Shown here: positions 25,301 through 31,578 of the stretch, piece by piece | How the letters are laid out: the number at the start of each line of letters is the position of its first letter | Numbering within the stretch: the stretch's first letter is position 1 | From: an uncultured Flavobacterium sp. | GTDB lineage: Bacteria; Bacteroidota; Bacteroidia; Flavobacteriales; Flavobacteriaceae | Reading direction: 5' to 3' | Assembly: GCF_946479975.1 (NCBI RefSeq) | Contig: NZ_CAMLIX010000015.1 | Location: forward strand, 1 to 40,073 | Length of the DNA stretch: 40,073 nt | Position numbers and translations under genes: made by a program | The notes under the pieces: generated by a model | Told to the model about the DNA's origin: nothing | Databases searched by the model: none | What the model saw: the letters and a program-made list of their open reading frames with translations, nothing else

Positions 25301-25366
25301 GCTAAAAAAGAGTTAGGTGCTATAAAAGCAGAAGAGTCAAAAACGAATTCGTCAATTAATAGATAA
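22352..25366 (+). CDS. Large secreted/periplasmic tetratricopeptide-repeat protein
   Basis: Start at the ATG at 22352, since it begins the signal peptide (MRKLSWFFLFQIILISTTVSA). A TTG six bases earlier is rejected. The 1004-residue protein is almost entirely helical repeats of 33-36 residues with TPR-type spacing. Examples are FNAKKKKEATNYFNKVV, YEQKNYEKAISQFNKI, YNESNYQEAGKMFKSAI and YVAEKKNDQAIKAYDQLI. It probably works as a periplasmic or outer-membrane-associated scaffold. No enzyme domain is seen. The same region of the genome encodes a plugless TonB-receptor-like barrel 1.1 kb downstream, so the two may cooperate. The intervening PhzF-like gene complicates the simple pair. Confidence 0.85.
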   Translation: MRKLSWFFLFQIILISTTVSAQKSAIYTYDLKDFDKALALYNDKQYASAQLIFEQVKNNAVTEEVQSDCAFYIANCAIRTNKANADALVEKFVSDYPTSTKQNQAYIEAAQYFFEQGNYPKALQWFDKVDESYMSKSESDKFNFMKGYSYFNAKKKKEATNYFNKVVNSKEYGSQAKYYLGFMAYEGDDYKEATKYFDEVSGEEKYKEKLSYYQADMNFKLGNFQKAIDLGQVAMNKSNEIEKSELNKIIGESYFNLKQYDKAIPFLEKYAGKKGKWNNTDFYQLGYAYYEQKNYEKAISQFNKIIEGRDFVAQNAYYHLGLSYLNIGKKQEALNAFKNASEMDFNAQIQEDASLNYAKLSYDIGNAYQAVPGILLDFLKKYPNNSSRAEVEKLLVDSYISSKNYKEALALLEKNRTAENKAAYQKVLFYRGVELYNESNYQEAGKMFKSAISEQKTPEFTARATFWKAETEYLNDDMQNALLTYKQFAGMAAAKSTDEYKNINYNIGYTYFKLKEYDQAANSFQAQIENSPSDKVRLNDSYLRLGDCRFVTSKYSAANEAYGKAIAAKGVDADYAQFQRALSYGSMSNNAKKEDELNNFILMYKKSSYRDDALFELGNTYVAEKKNDQAIKAYDQLISEFKNGSFSSKAILKQGLIYYNSDRDEQALTKFKKVAAEFPKTPEALEAVATARLIYVDSGKVDEYATWVRTLDFVAVTDAELDNDTYDAAFKQYSQNNAKNAITGFTGYIAKFPNGMHALESNFYLGQLYYAEGSETKSTANYQFVIDQPRSEFTEQALNRLAQIYLKAKDCDKAIPVLTRLDNEADYPQNKNFAQANLMKCYYDKKDYDNSVIAAEKVLANPKSDANVKADAQIIVARAAIQTGDEDKAKTAYAKLSTTSKGELAAEALYYDAYFKTKEGKFEASNTAVQKLAKSYSAYKYYGAKGLVLMAKNFYGLKDSYQATYILDNVINNFTDYPDVVEEAKKELGAIKAEESKTNSSINR

Positions 25367-25440
25367 GAATAAAGAAGATAGAGCATAGAAAATAGATTTG
25401 CGACTTTATTGAAAAGTCTATGTTCTATATTCTTTATTCT
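25366..25440. repeat. Leader hairpin, AGAATATAGA family (before phzF-like gene)
   Basis: Left arm AGAATAAAGAAGATAGAGCATAGA (25366-25389) pairs with TCTATGTTCTATATTCTTTATTCT (25417-25440). Two positions are wobble pairs and the loop is 27 bases. It begins at the last base of the TPR stop codon and ends 21 bases before the PhzF start. No T run follows, so it is not a standard terminator. A sister element precedes the next gene. Confidence 0.85.
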
Positions 25441-25461
25441 ATACTCCAAAAAGAAAAAGAA

Positions 25462-26325
25462 ATGAGTTTACCTTTTTATATAGTTGATGTTTTTGCCGAT
25501 AAAAAATATGCAGGAAATCAGTTAGCGGTTTTTATGGATGCAGAAAATCTAAGTTCAGAAGAAATGCAGCAGATGGCGCGCGAAATTAATTTTGCCGAAA
25601 GCACATTTGTAACCAAACTAGACAAAACAAATAGTAAAGCGGAAATTAGAATTTTTACTCCGTCTCAAGAAATGCAGTTTGCGGGGCATCCTATTATTGG
25701 TACTTCTTGGGTTTTGATGAATAAAATTTTTGATCATTCGCCAAGCGAAATAAAACTAGAAGTTCCGATTGGACCAATTGCAATTCATAAAACCGAAGAT
25801 TTGATTTGGTTGAAAGCAGCGCAGCCAAAGTTCTGGGATACTTTCTCTAAAACAGATTTTACATTTTTCAGCAATCTACAAGTAAGTGATTTCGAAAATC
25901 AGTTTCCAATTCAGGAAGTAACAACAGGAAGTGCTTTTGTAATGGTTGGATTAAGCAGTAAAAGAGCTTTGGAAAATTTAATTTTAGATAAAGACAAAGC
26001 AGACGAATGGTTGCAGCAACATTGTAAAACCAGTCACAGAGGATTGTATTTTTATTATTTAGAAGGTTCAAAACTTTTTAGCAGAATGCTTTGCATCGAA
26101 CACAATCAATTGGTAGAAGATGCTGCAACAGGAAGTGCAAGTACGTGTTTACAAGCCTTTTTGCTAAAATACCATAAACCTGAATTTGAATTGACAAATC
26201 ATCAGGGAGATTATATCAATCGTCCGTCTGAAATTTATTTCAAAGGAAAATTAACTGACGATCAATATGATATCAATATAGGTGGAAAAGCTCAATTTGT
26301 TGCAAAAGGAGAGTGGGAAGCTTAA
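25462..26325 (+). CDS. PhzF/DapF-fold isomerase-like protein
   Basis: Start at the ATG at 25462 (287 residues). An upstream ATG at 25420 lies inside the leader hairpin. The two-domain fold is shown by LPFYIVDVFADKKYAGNQLA at the N terminus, the likely catalytic Glu46 in EINFAESTFV, MQFAGHPIIGTSWVL and, in the second lobe, VEDAATGSASTCLQAFL with the G-S-A-S loop. PhzF isomerises a dihydroanthranilate intermediate in phenazine synthesis, but most homologues are general isomerases or epimerases of unknown substrate. No other phenazine genes are present, so no phenazine role is claimed. It is flanked by hairpins on both sides. Confidence 0.87.
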   Translation: MSLPFYIVDVFADKKYAGNQLAVFMDAENLSSEEMQQMAREINFAESTFVTKLDKTNSKAEIRIFTPSQEMQFAGHPIIGTSWVLMNKIFDHSPSEIKLEVPIGPIAIHKTEDLIWLKAAQPKFWDTFSKTDFTFFSNLQVSDFENQFPIQEVTTGSAFVMVGLSSKRALENLILDKDKADEWLQQHCKTSHRGLYFYYLEGSKLFSRMLCIEHNQLVEDAATGSASTCLQAFLLKYHKPEFELTNHQGDYINRPSEIYFKGKLTDDQYDINIGGKAQFVAKGEWEA

Positions 26326-26332
26326 TTGATTT

Positions 26333-26370
26333 TAGACTTTAGTCCGAAGCTTCGGGATAGATTTTAGATT
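26333..26370. repeat. Palindromic element with CCGAAGCTTCGG core and TTTTAGATTT flanks
   Basis: A perfect 12-base palindrome CCGAAGCTTCGG (26344-26355) is flanked by TTTTAGACTTTAG and ATTTTAGATTT. On the minus strand these flanks read as the AAATCTAAAATCT motif seen at 1-49 and inside the aminotransferase gene. It follows the PhzF stop codon directly. Confidence 0.75.
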
Positions 26371-26372
26371 TA

Positions 26373-26464
26373 AGAAAAAAGAAAATAGAATATAGAGAAT
26401 AAAACAAAGAGTTTGAGTAAAAGATTGAGATATAGCAAAGTCTATATTCTATGATCTTTTTTCT
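26373..26464. repeat. Leader hairpin, AGAATATAGA family (before barrel gene)
   Basis: Left arm AGAAAAAAGAAAATAGAATATAGA (26373-26396) pairs with TCTATATTCTATGATCTTTTTTCT (26441-26464) with two mismatches and a 44-base loop. Its right end is followed by ATACTC, as in the element at 25366-25440, and the start codon is 21 bases downstream in both cases. Confidence 0.85.
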
Positions 26465-26485
26465 ATACTCTCAAATAGAAGAAAT

Positions 26486-28237
26486 ATGAAATTAAACTGC
26501 CAGCATAAAATAATTATTTTGTTAGTGTTATTTACAGCTCAGTTTTCGATTGCGCAGAAGAAAAATGAAAGCATCGGAACGGAAACTGTAAACGTAGTAA
26601 AACCTTATTCGCCGACAATTTCAGATGCTTTTAAAGTAAAAGAAAATCCTTCGCTTGACGATAGCGGCAATCAGCCGAAAGAAGTAATTAAATACAGTAT
26701 TTTGTCTGTTCCTGTGGCATCGACTTTTACGCCGTCTAAAGGAAAAGCAGAGGGAGTTGAAAAAGCTAAAAAAGAAAGATTATTTAATAATTATGCGACT
26801 TTAGGAGTTGGAAACTACAGTACTTTAAACGCAGAATTATTTGTAAATCAGGATTTAGGAAATAATGATTATGTGGCGGGAATGTTTCGTCATCATTCAT
26901 CGCAAGGCGGTATTAAAGATGTAGAACTAAATGATGAGTTTTATGATACGGCAATCAATATAGGTTACGGACAGAATAATAGAGATAATTCTTGGAATGT
27001 TGATTTAGGATATCAAAATCAGCTTTATAATTGGTATGGATTACCGGCAGAATTTGGTTCGACAAATCCGGCGCAGCGTTTAGATTTGCTAAATAGTATT
27101 AGCCCAGATCATTCTTATAATACGATTTGGCTTGGTGGAAATGCCGAATTTACAGAAAGTATTTTTAGTAATCTTTCGACGAAATTTACCCATTTTTCAG
27201 ACAGCTACTCTTCATCAGAAAATAGGTTTTATGTAAAACCAACTTTCACTGTTGATGTTATGGATCAAGGCATTAAAACAAATGTAATTGTAGATCATGT
27301 AAGCGGTTCTTTTAAAAATAATTATTTACAGGATAATACAGAAGCTTTAAAATACAGTTTTACAAATGTTGGAATTGAACCAAGTTTTGTAATTCATGAA
27401 AATGATTGGACTTTAGAATTAGGAGCCGGAGTTTTCTACAGTGCAGATTCTGAAAACAGCGGTAACAAGTTTTATTTTTATCCAAAAGTAAATGCATCAT
27501 ATAAATTGGTTGGCGATTTAATGATTTTTTACACGGGAGTAAATGGAGGTTTAAATCAAAATTCTTATGCTGATTTTGTGAGCGAGAATCCATTTTTGTC
27601 TCCAACTTTAAACATGCGTCCGTCAAGTACACAATATAATGTGTTTGCAGGTTTAAAAGGAAAACTGGCGAATAATGTTAACTATAATGTGACGGGTTCT
27701 TATTTGAATGAAAAAAATAAAGCGTTGTTTAAAGCAAATGATTATACAGAAGTAGTTACAAACGAAGATTATGCTTTCGGAAACTCGTTTGGAGTTGTTT
27801 ATGAAGACATTAGAACTTTACGTTTTTATGCAGAACTAAAAGCCGATTTTTCTCAAAATGTAACTTTCGGAATCAACGGAACTTTTAATAGTTATAAGAC
27901 TGATAATTTAGTTGAAGCTTGGAATTTGCCTTCAATGAAATTAAGTTCAACTTTAGATGTTAATATTACGAAGCAATGGTATGCGGGTGTAAACGTATTT
28001 TATGTGGGTGAAAGAAAAGATATACAGGCAAATTCATCTTTGGCAGCCAATTATGCGCCGATAACTTTAAAGAGTTATTTTGATGCAAATGCACATTTAG
28101 GATATAAATTCAGCGAACGTTTGACGTTTTTCTTGAAATTGAATAATATTGGAAATCAAGCTTATGAAAAATGGTTAAATTATCCTGTTCAAGGCTTCCA
28201 AGTTTTAGGAGGCGCAAATTATAAATTTGATTTTTAG
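26486..28237 (+). CDS. Plugless TonB-dependent receptor-like outer-membrane beta-barrel
   Basis: This 583-residue protein has a signal peptide (MKLNCQHKIIILLVLFTAQFSIAQ). A short periplasmic segment (GTETVNVVKPYSPTISDAF) resembles a TonB-box-like stretch but may not be one. About 480 residues of alternating amphipathic beta strands follow, for example YATLGVGNYSTLNAELFVNQ and NSWNVDLGYQNQLYNWYGL. The end, FFLKLNNIGNQAYEKWLNYP plus VLGGANYKFDF with a terminal Phe, is the usual close of a TonB-receptor barrel. The normal plug domain of about 150 residues is missing. It lies downstream of the TPR and PhzF-like genes. Two terminator-like hairpins follow. Confidence 0.8.
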   Translation: MKLNCQHKIIILLVLFTAQFSIAQKKNESIGTETVNVVKPYSPTISDAFKVKENPSLDDSGNQPKEVIKYSILSVPVASTFTPSKGKAEGVEKAKKERLFNNYATLGVGNYSTLNAELFVNQDLGNNDYVAGMFRHHSSQGGIKDVELNDEFYDTAINIGYGQNNRDNSWNVDLGYQNQLYNWYGLPAEFGSTNPAQRLDLLNSISPDHSYNTIWLGGNAEFTESIFSNLSTKFTHFSDSYSSSENRFYVKPTFTVDVMDQGIKTNVIVDHVSGSFKNNYLQDNTEALKYSFTNVGIEPSFVIHENDWTLELGAGVFYSADSENSGNKFYFYPKVNASYKLVGDLMIFYTGVNGGLNQNSYADFVSENPFLSPTLNMRPSSTQYNVFAGLKGKLANNVNYNVTGSYLNEKNKALFKANDYTEVVTNEDYAFGNSFGVVYEDIRTLRFYAELKADFSQNVTFGINGTFNSYKTDNLVEAWNLPSMKLSSTLDVNITKQWYAGVNVFYVGERKDIQANSSLAANYAPITLKSYFDANAHLGYKFSERLTFFLKLNNIGNQAYEKWLNYPVQGFQVLGGANYKFDF

Positions 28238-28260
28238 GCATAATGCTTTAAAGACACCAA

Positions 28261-28300
28261 GGCACTAAGATTTTATAAAAGAATAAAGTGCCTTTTTTTT
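28261..28300 (+). terminator. Intrinsic terminator after the barrel gene
   Basis: Stem GGCACT (28261-28266) and AGTGCC (28287-28292) is followed by eight T residues (28293-28300). The stem is short, but the T run is strong and it is 24 bases after the barrel stop codon. Confidence 0.6.
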
Positions 28301-28358
28301 CAGCCATGAACTCATGAATTTTTTGGAGTAGATTCGTGAATTCGTGGCTGTTTTTTTT
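28301..28358 (+). terminator. Second hairpin terminator, AGCCACGAATTC repeat family
   Basis: Arms 28301-28319 (CAGCCATGAACTCATGAAT) and 28332-28350 (ATTCGTGAATTCGTGGCTG) form 19 pairs with one mismatch and two wobbles, followed by eight T residues at 28351-28358. It is the same family as the inverted repeat at 935-1029. Confidence 0.75.
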
Positions 28359-28413
28359 AATAAAGAAAAAACCTTTGCATCTTTGCAGTTCAGAACTTCA
28401 GTACCTCAAGAAA

Positions 28414-28863
28414 ATGACTTTTAAAGAAAAAATATATTCTCATTATACTCAAATGGTTCAGGATCGCATTGATGTTTACAAAGACATGATTTCAAACTTG
28501 ACCGAAGATTCCAAAAACGATGCAAAAGGTTCTGCTGGCGACAAACATGAAACGGCTTTATCGATGATGCATATCGAACAGGAAAAATTGACTAATAAAC
28601 TTAAAGAAGCAATTGAGCAAAAAGGTATTTTGGATAAAATTGATTCCACTAAATCAGTAGAAAATATTGTTCTGGGAAGTTTGGTCAAAGCAAACGGAAT
28701 CTATTTGTATGTTAGTGTCGCGCTCCCAAAAATCGCAATTGACGGGATTAATGTAATTGCGCTTTCGCCACAATCTCCTTTAGGAAATCATTTAATGGGA
28801 AATAAAGCTGGGTTTCAGTTTGAGATTAATAAGACGCATTATACGATTGAAAGTGTAGAGTAG
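28414..28863 (+). CDS. GreA/GreB-like transcript cleavage factor homologue
   Basis: Start at the ATG at 28414 (149 residues). An upstream ATG at 28336 lies inside the hairpin. The protein has the Gre layout: an N-terminal coiled coil (about 1-80) and a C-terminal FKBP-like domain (about 85-149). The C-terminal part shows VLGSLVKANGIYLYVS and the hallmark SPQSPLGNHLMGNKAGFQFE. The coiled-coil tip reads SAGDKHETALS, with D43 and E46 at the same spacing as the catalytic acids in the GreA tip (GDLSENA). It therefore probably binds the RNA polymerase secondary channel. Whether it cleaves RNA is untested. A CATCTTTG leader motif lies 28 bases upstream. Confidence 0.75.
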   Translation: MTFKEKIYSHYTQMVQDRIDVYKDMISNLTEDSKNDAKGSAGDKHETALSMMHIEQEKLTNKLKEAIEQKGILDKIDSTKSVENIVLGSLVKANGIYLYVSVALPKIAIDGINVIALSPQSPLGNHLMGNKAGFQFEINKTHYTIESVE

Positions 28864-28897
28864 GTTTTTGTTTCTTTAAAACTTTTTTGACGCTTTC

Positions 28898-29062
28898 AAC
28901 TTTGTCAAAGTTTTAAACTTTGACAAAGTTCTGTACGTAAAAAATAGTCTGCACGCAATCTTGTCATCCTGACGAAGGAAGGATCACACAAGTTTGTCGA
29001 CAAAGATTGGCGATATTCTTTGCGGATTTTCTAGTGTGATCCTTCCTTCGTCAGGATGACAA
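28898..29062. repeat. Composite inverted-repeat module, copy 1
   Basis: A near-perfect palindrome (28898-28930, arms AACTTTGTCAAAGTTT) is followed 30 bases later by a long hairpin. That hairpin has perfect 29-base arms at 28961-28989 and 29034-29062 (left arm begins TTGTCATCCTGACGAAGG) and a 44-base loop. It lies 34 bases after the GreA-like stop. No coding region fits inside. Confidence 0.93.
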
Positions 29063-29099
29063 AAACGCTCTTAATGATTATCTGCTTTTAATTGCCTGA

Positions 29100-29263
29100 A
29101 CCTTTGTCAAAGTTTAAAACTTTGACAAAGGTAGCTGCTTAAAGAAGGTCTCACCACAATCTTGTCATCCTGACGAAGGAAGGATCACACAAGCTGATCG
29201 ACAAAGATTTGGCGTTATTCTTTGCGGAGTTTCTAGTGTGATCCTTCCTTCGTCAGGATGACA
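29100..29263. repeat. Composite inverted-repeat module, copy 2
   Basis: This has the same order and spacing as copy 1. A palindrome at 29100-29132 (arms ACCTTTGTCAAAGTTT) is followed by hairpin arms at 29163-29190 and 29236-29263 (28 perfect pairs) around a 45-base loop. The loop shares the CGACAAAGATT...GGCG.TATTCTTTGCGGA...TTTCTA sequence with copy 1, so the two are a tandem duplication that has diverged slightly. Confidence 0.93.
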
Positions 29264-29589
29264 GACATTACGCTTAATGTTTGTATAAAATACAATTCGA
29301 GAACAAATTTCATTATTCTCTTTACGAATCTTTCAGTTAGTGTCAAATAACTCAAAATTTAATTCAATAAATTCATTAAAACTTTCATTTTTAAACCAAT
29401 TTTCTTTTCAAAATTAAAATTTTAAAGTTTAAAGCTTTTTTTGATATTAAAATTTTACATTTAGTATGTAAATTGATTATTTTGATTGATATTTGTAATT
29501 GATATTGCTGAATGTGTTTTTCAATTGTAACTAATACTTCATCTTTGCCTTATCAAATTAAAATTTATAAAAATAAAATATAGAATATT
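29264..29589. other. AT-rich upstream region of asnB, no gene seen
   Basis: These 326 bases contain no open reading frame with coding character. They are very AT-rich with TTAAAATTTTAAAGTTTAAAG stretches. CATCTTTG at 29540-29547 resembles a -7 element with one mismatch, 42 bases before the asnB start, but no clear -33 element is found. Confidence 0.5.
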
Positions 29590-31266
29590 ATGTGTGGAAT
29601 TGTATGTGCCTTTGATCTTAAACAAAAAGCCGAAGCGTTAAGACCTCAAGTATTAGAAATGTCAAAAATCATTCGTCACCGCGGACCAGACTGGAGCGGG
29701 ATTTACAGCAATGATAAAGCAATTCTTTCGCATGAGCGTTTGGCAATTGTGGATCCAGCTTCAGGAAAACAACCTTTATTTACAGAAGATAAAAAATTGG
29801 TTTTAGCTGCAAATGGTGAGATTTACAATCACAGAGAATTGCGTAAACAATTTGAAGGAAAATATAATTTTCAAACAGAAAGTGACTGTGAAGTTATTTT
29901 GGCTTTATACAGAGAAAAAGGAGCAAACTTTGTTGATGAATTAAACGGAATCTTTGGTTTCGCAATTTACGATGTTGATAAAGACGAATATTTTGTTGCT
30001 CGTGACCATATGGGAATTATTCCATTATACATTGGATGGGATCAGCACGGAACTTTCTATGTAGCTTCTGAGTTAAAAGCTCTTGAAGGATATTGTACAA
30101 AAATCGAATTGTTTCCTCCAGGACATTACTTGTCAAGCAAAGACGGAGAATTTGTACAATGGTACAAAAGAGATTGGACTGAGTATGACGCTGTAAAAGA
30201 TAACGAAACAAGTATTCCGGAAATTAGAAAAGCGCTTGAAGCAGCAGTTCACAGACAATTAATGAGTGATGTTCCTTACGGAGTTTTACTTTCTGGAGGT
30301 TTAGATTCTTCTATTACTTCCGCTGTAGCTAAAAAATTCGCTCAAAAAAGAATTGAGTCTGATGATACAACAGATGCTTGGTATCCGCAATTGCACTCTT
30401 TCTCAGTTGGTTTAGAAGGTTCTCCAGATTTAGCTGCTGCGCAGGTTGTAGCAAAACATATTGGAACGATTCACCACGAAATTAAATTTACAATCCAAGA
30501 AGGTTTAGATGCAGTTCGTGATGTAATTTATAACTTAGAAACGTACGATGTAACTACAGTTAGAGCTTCGACTCCAATGTGGTTGATGGCGAGAGTTATC
30601 AAATCAATGGGAATCAAAATGGTTCTTTCGGGAGAAGGAGCAGATGAATTATTTGGAGGATATTTATATTTCCACAAAGCACCAAACGCTAGAGAATTCC
30701 ACGAAGAAAACGTTCGTAAATTAGGCAAACTCCACATGTACGACTGTTTACGTGCAAACAAAAGTTTAGCGGCTTGGGGAATCGAAGGTCGTGTGCCATT
30801 TTTAGATAAAGAGTTTATGGATGTTGCCATGCGCATCAACCCACAAGATAAAATGATCAACAAAGAACATCCGATGGAAAAATGGGTTGTTCGTAAAGCT
30901 TTTGAAGACATGCTTCCAGAAAGTGTAGCTTGGAGACAAAAAGAACAATTTTCTGATGGAGTTGGATACAGCTGGATTGATACTTTGAAAGAAGTTGTAG
31001 CCAAAGAAGTTTCGGATGAGCAATTAGCAAATGCGAGATTTAAATTCCCATTACAAACGCCAACTTCTAAAGAAGAATATTATTATCGTTCAATCTTTAC
31101 AGAACATTTTCCAAGTGATGCAGCAGCGTTATGCGTACCTCAAGAAGCAAGTGTAGCGTGTAGTACAAAAATTGCTCTAGAATGGGATGAAGCTTTCAAA
31201 AACATGAACGATCCATCTGGAAGAGCTGTTGCAAGTGTTCATGATGATGCTTATGTAAAAGCCTAA
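29590..31266 (+). CDS. asnB: Asparagine synthetase B, glutamine-hydrolysing
   Basis: This 558-residue enzyme makes asparagine from aspartate, ATP and glutamine in the cytoplasm and is very similar in layout to E. coli AsnB. The Ntn-type glutaminase domain has Cys2 (Cys1 after Met removal; MCGIVCAFD), Arg50 (SHERLAIVD), Asn75-Gly-Glu77 (AANGEIYN) and Asp99 (ESDCEV). The synthetase domain has the PP-loop SGGLDSS (235-241), HSFSVGLEGSPDL, SGEGADELFGGYLYF and WRQKEQFSDGVGYSW. All glutaminase residues known to be needed are in place. It ends in a strong terminator, and a paralogue follows on the same strand. Confidence 0.95.
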   Translation: MCGIVCAFDLKQKAEALRPQVLEMSKIIRHRGPDWSGIYSNDKAILSHERLAIVDPASGKQPLFTEDKKLVLAANGEIYNHRELRKQFEGKYNFQTESDCEVILALYREKGANFVDELNGIFGFAIYDVDKDEYFVARDHMGIIPLYIGWDQHGTFYVASELKALEGYCTKIELFPPGHYLSSKDGEFVQWYKRDWTEYDAVKDNETSIPEIRKALEAAVHRQLMSDVPYGVLLSGGLDSSITSAVAKKFAQKRIESDDTTDAWYPQLHSFSVGLEGSPDLAAAQVVAKHIGTIHHEIKFTIQEGLDAVRDVIYNLETYDVTTVRASTPMWLMARVIKSMGIKMVLSGEGADELFGGYLYFHKAPNAREFHEENVRKLGKLHMYDCLRANKSLAAWGIEGRVPFLDKEFMDVAMRINPQDKMINKEHPMEKWVVRKAFEDMLPESVAWRQKEQFSDGVGYSWIDTLKEVVAKEVSDEQLANARFKFPLQTPTSKEEYYYRSIFTEHFPSDAAALCVPQEASVACSTKIALEWDEAFKNMNDPSGRAVASVHDDAYVKA

Positions 31267-31304
31267 ATGCGAGTTTAATTTTTAGAATTAGTATATATAT
31301 TGCC

Positions 31305-31333
31305 GAAAGACGTCCTTTTTAAGGACGTCTTTC
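31305..31333 (+). terminator. Intrinsic terminator after asnB copy 1
   Basis: A perfect 13-base stem GAAAGACGTCCTT (31305-31317) / AAGGACGTCTTTC (31321-31333) has a TTT loop. The following T-rich stretch (TTGTCT) is short. It separates the two asnB genes, so each should have its own promoter. Confidence 0.8.
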
Positions 31334-31578
31334 TTGTCTAAAAATGTTAAATTCTATATTTCAGCTGTTTAAAGTTTTCTTTTAGTGATTAATAAGTTTA
31401 CTTTTTTTATATTTGGCATTCTCCAAATAGAATTAAAAACCTAAGATTTTAATTTAAGAAAATCTAGGAAAGCAAAAAATAATATTTAGTTTTGCTTTTA
31501 GCGAAAATTTTTAATGATTTTTTAATGTAGAACTTAATTTAAGTTTTATACCGTACAATAAATAATAAATAGAATATT
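31334..31578. other. Intergenic region between the two asnB genes
   Basis: No gene is visible. A small hairpin AAAGCAAAA (31469-31477) / TTTTGCTTT (31490-31498) lies about 80 bases before the second asnB. The last 13 bases before and including the start (ATAGAATATTATG) are identical to those before the first asnB, which fits a tandem duplication of the gene with its leader end. Confidence 0.5.

Noticed and set aside
25462..26325. Phenazine biosynthesis
   Set aside because: Only a PhzF-like gene is present. The family is broad and no other phenazine gene is seen.
28898..29263. Insertion sequence
   Set aside because: Each module is only about 165 bases with no transposase frame and no visible target-site duplication. 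It could at most be a non-autonomous element.
30528..31004. Antisense frame of 158 codons inside asnB
   Set aside because: It runs opposite a highly conserved gene and has no recognisable domain, so it is a shadow of the codon pattern.
31334..31578. Riboswitch or T-box before the AsnB paralogue
   Set aside because: Only a short 9-base hairpin is present, and no conserved aptamer or T-box sequence could be recognised.
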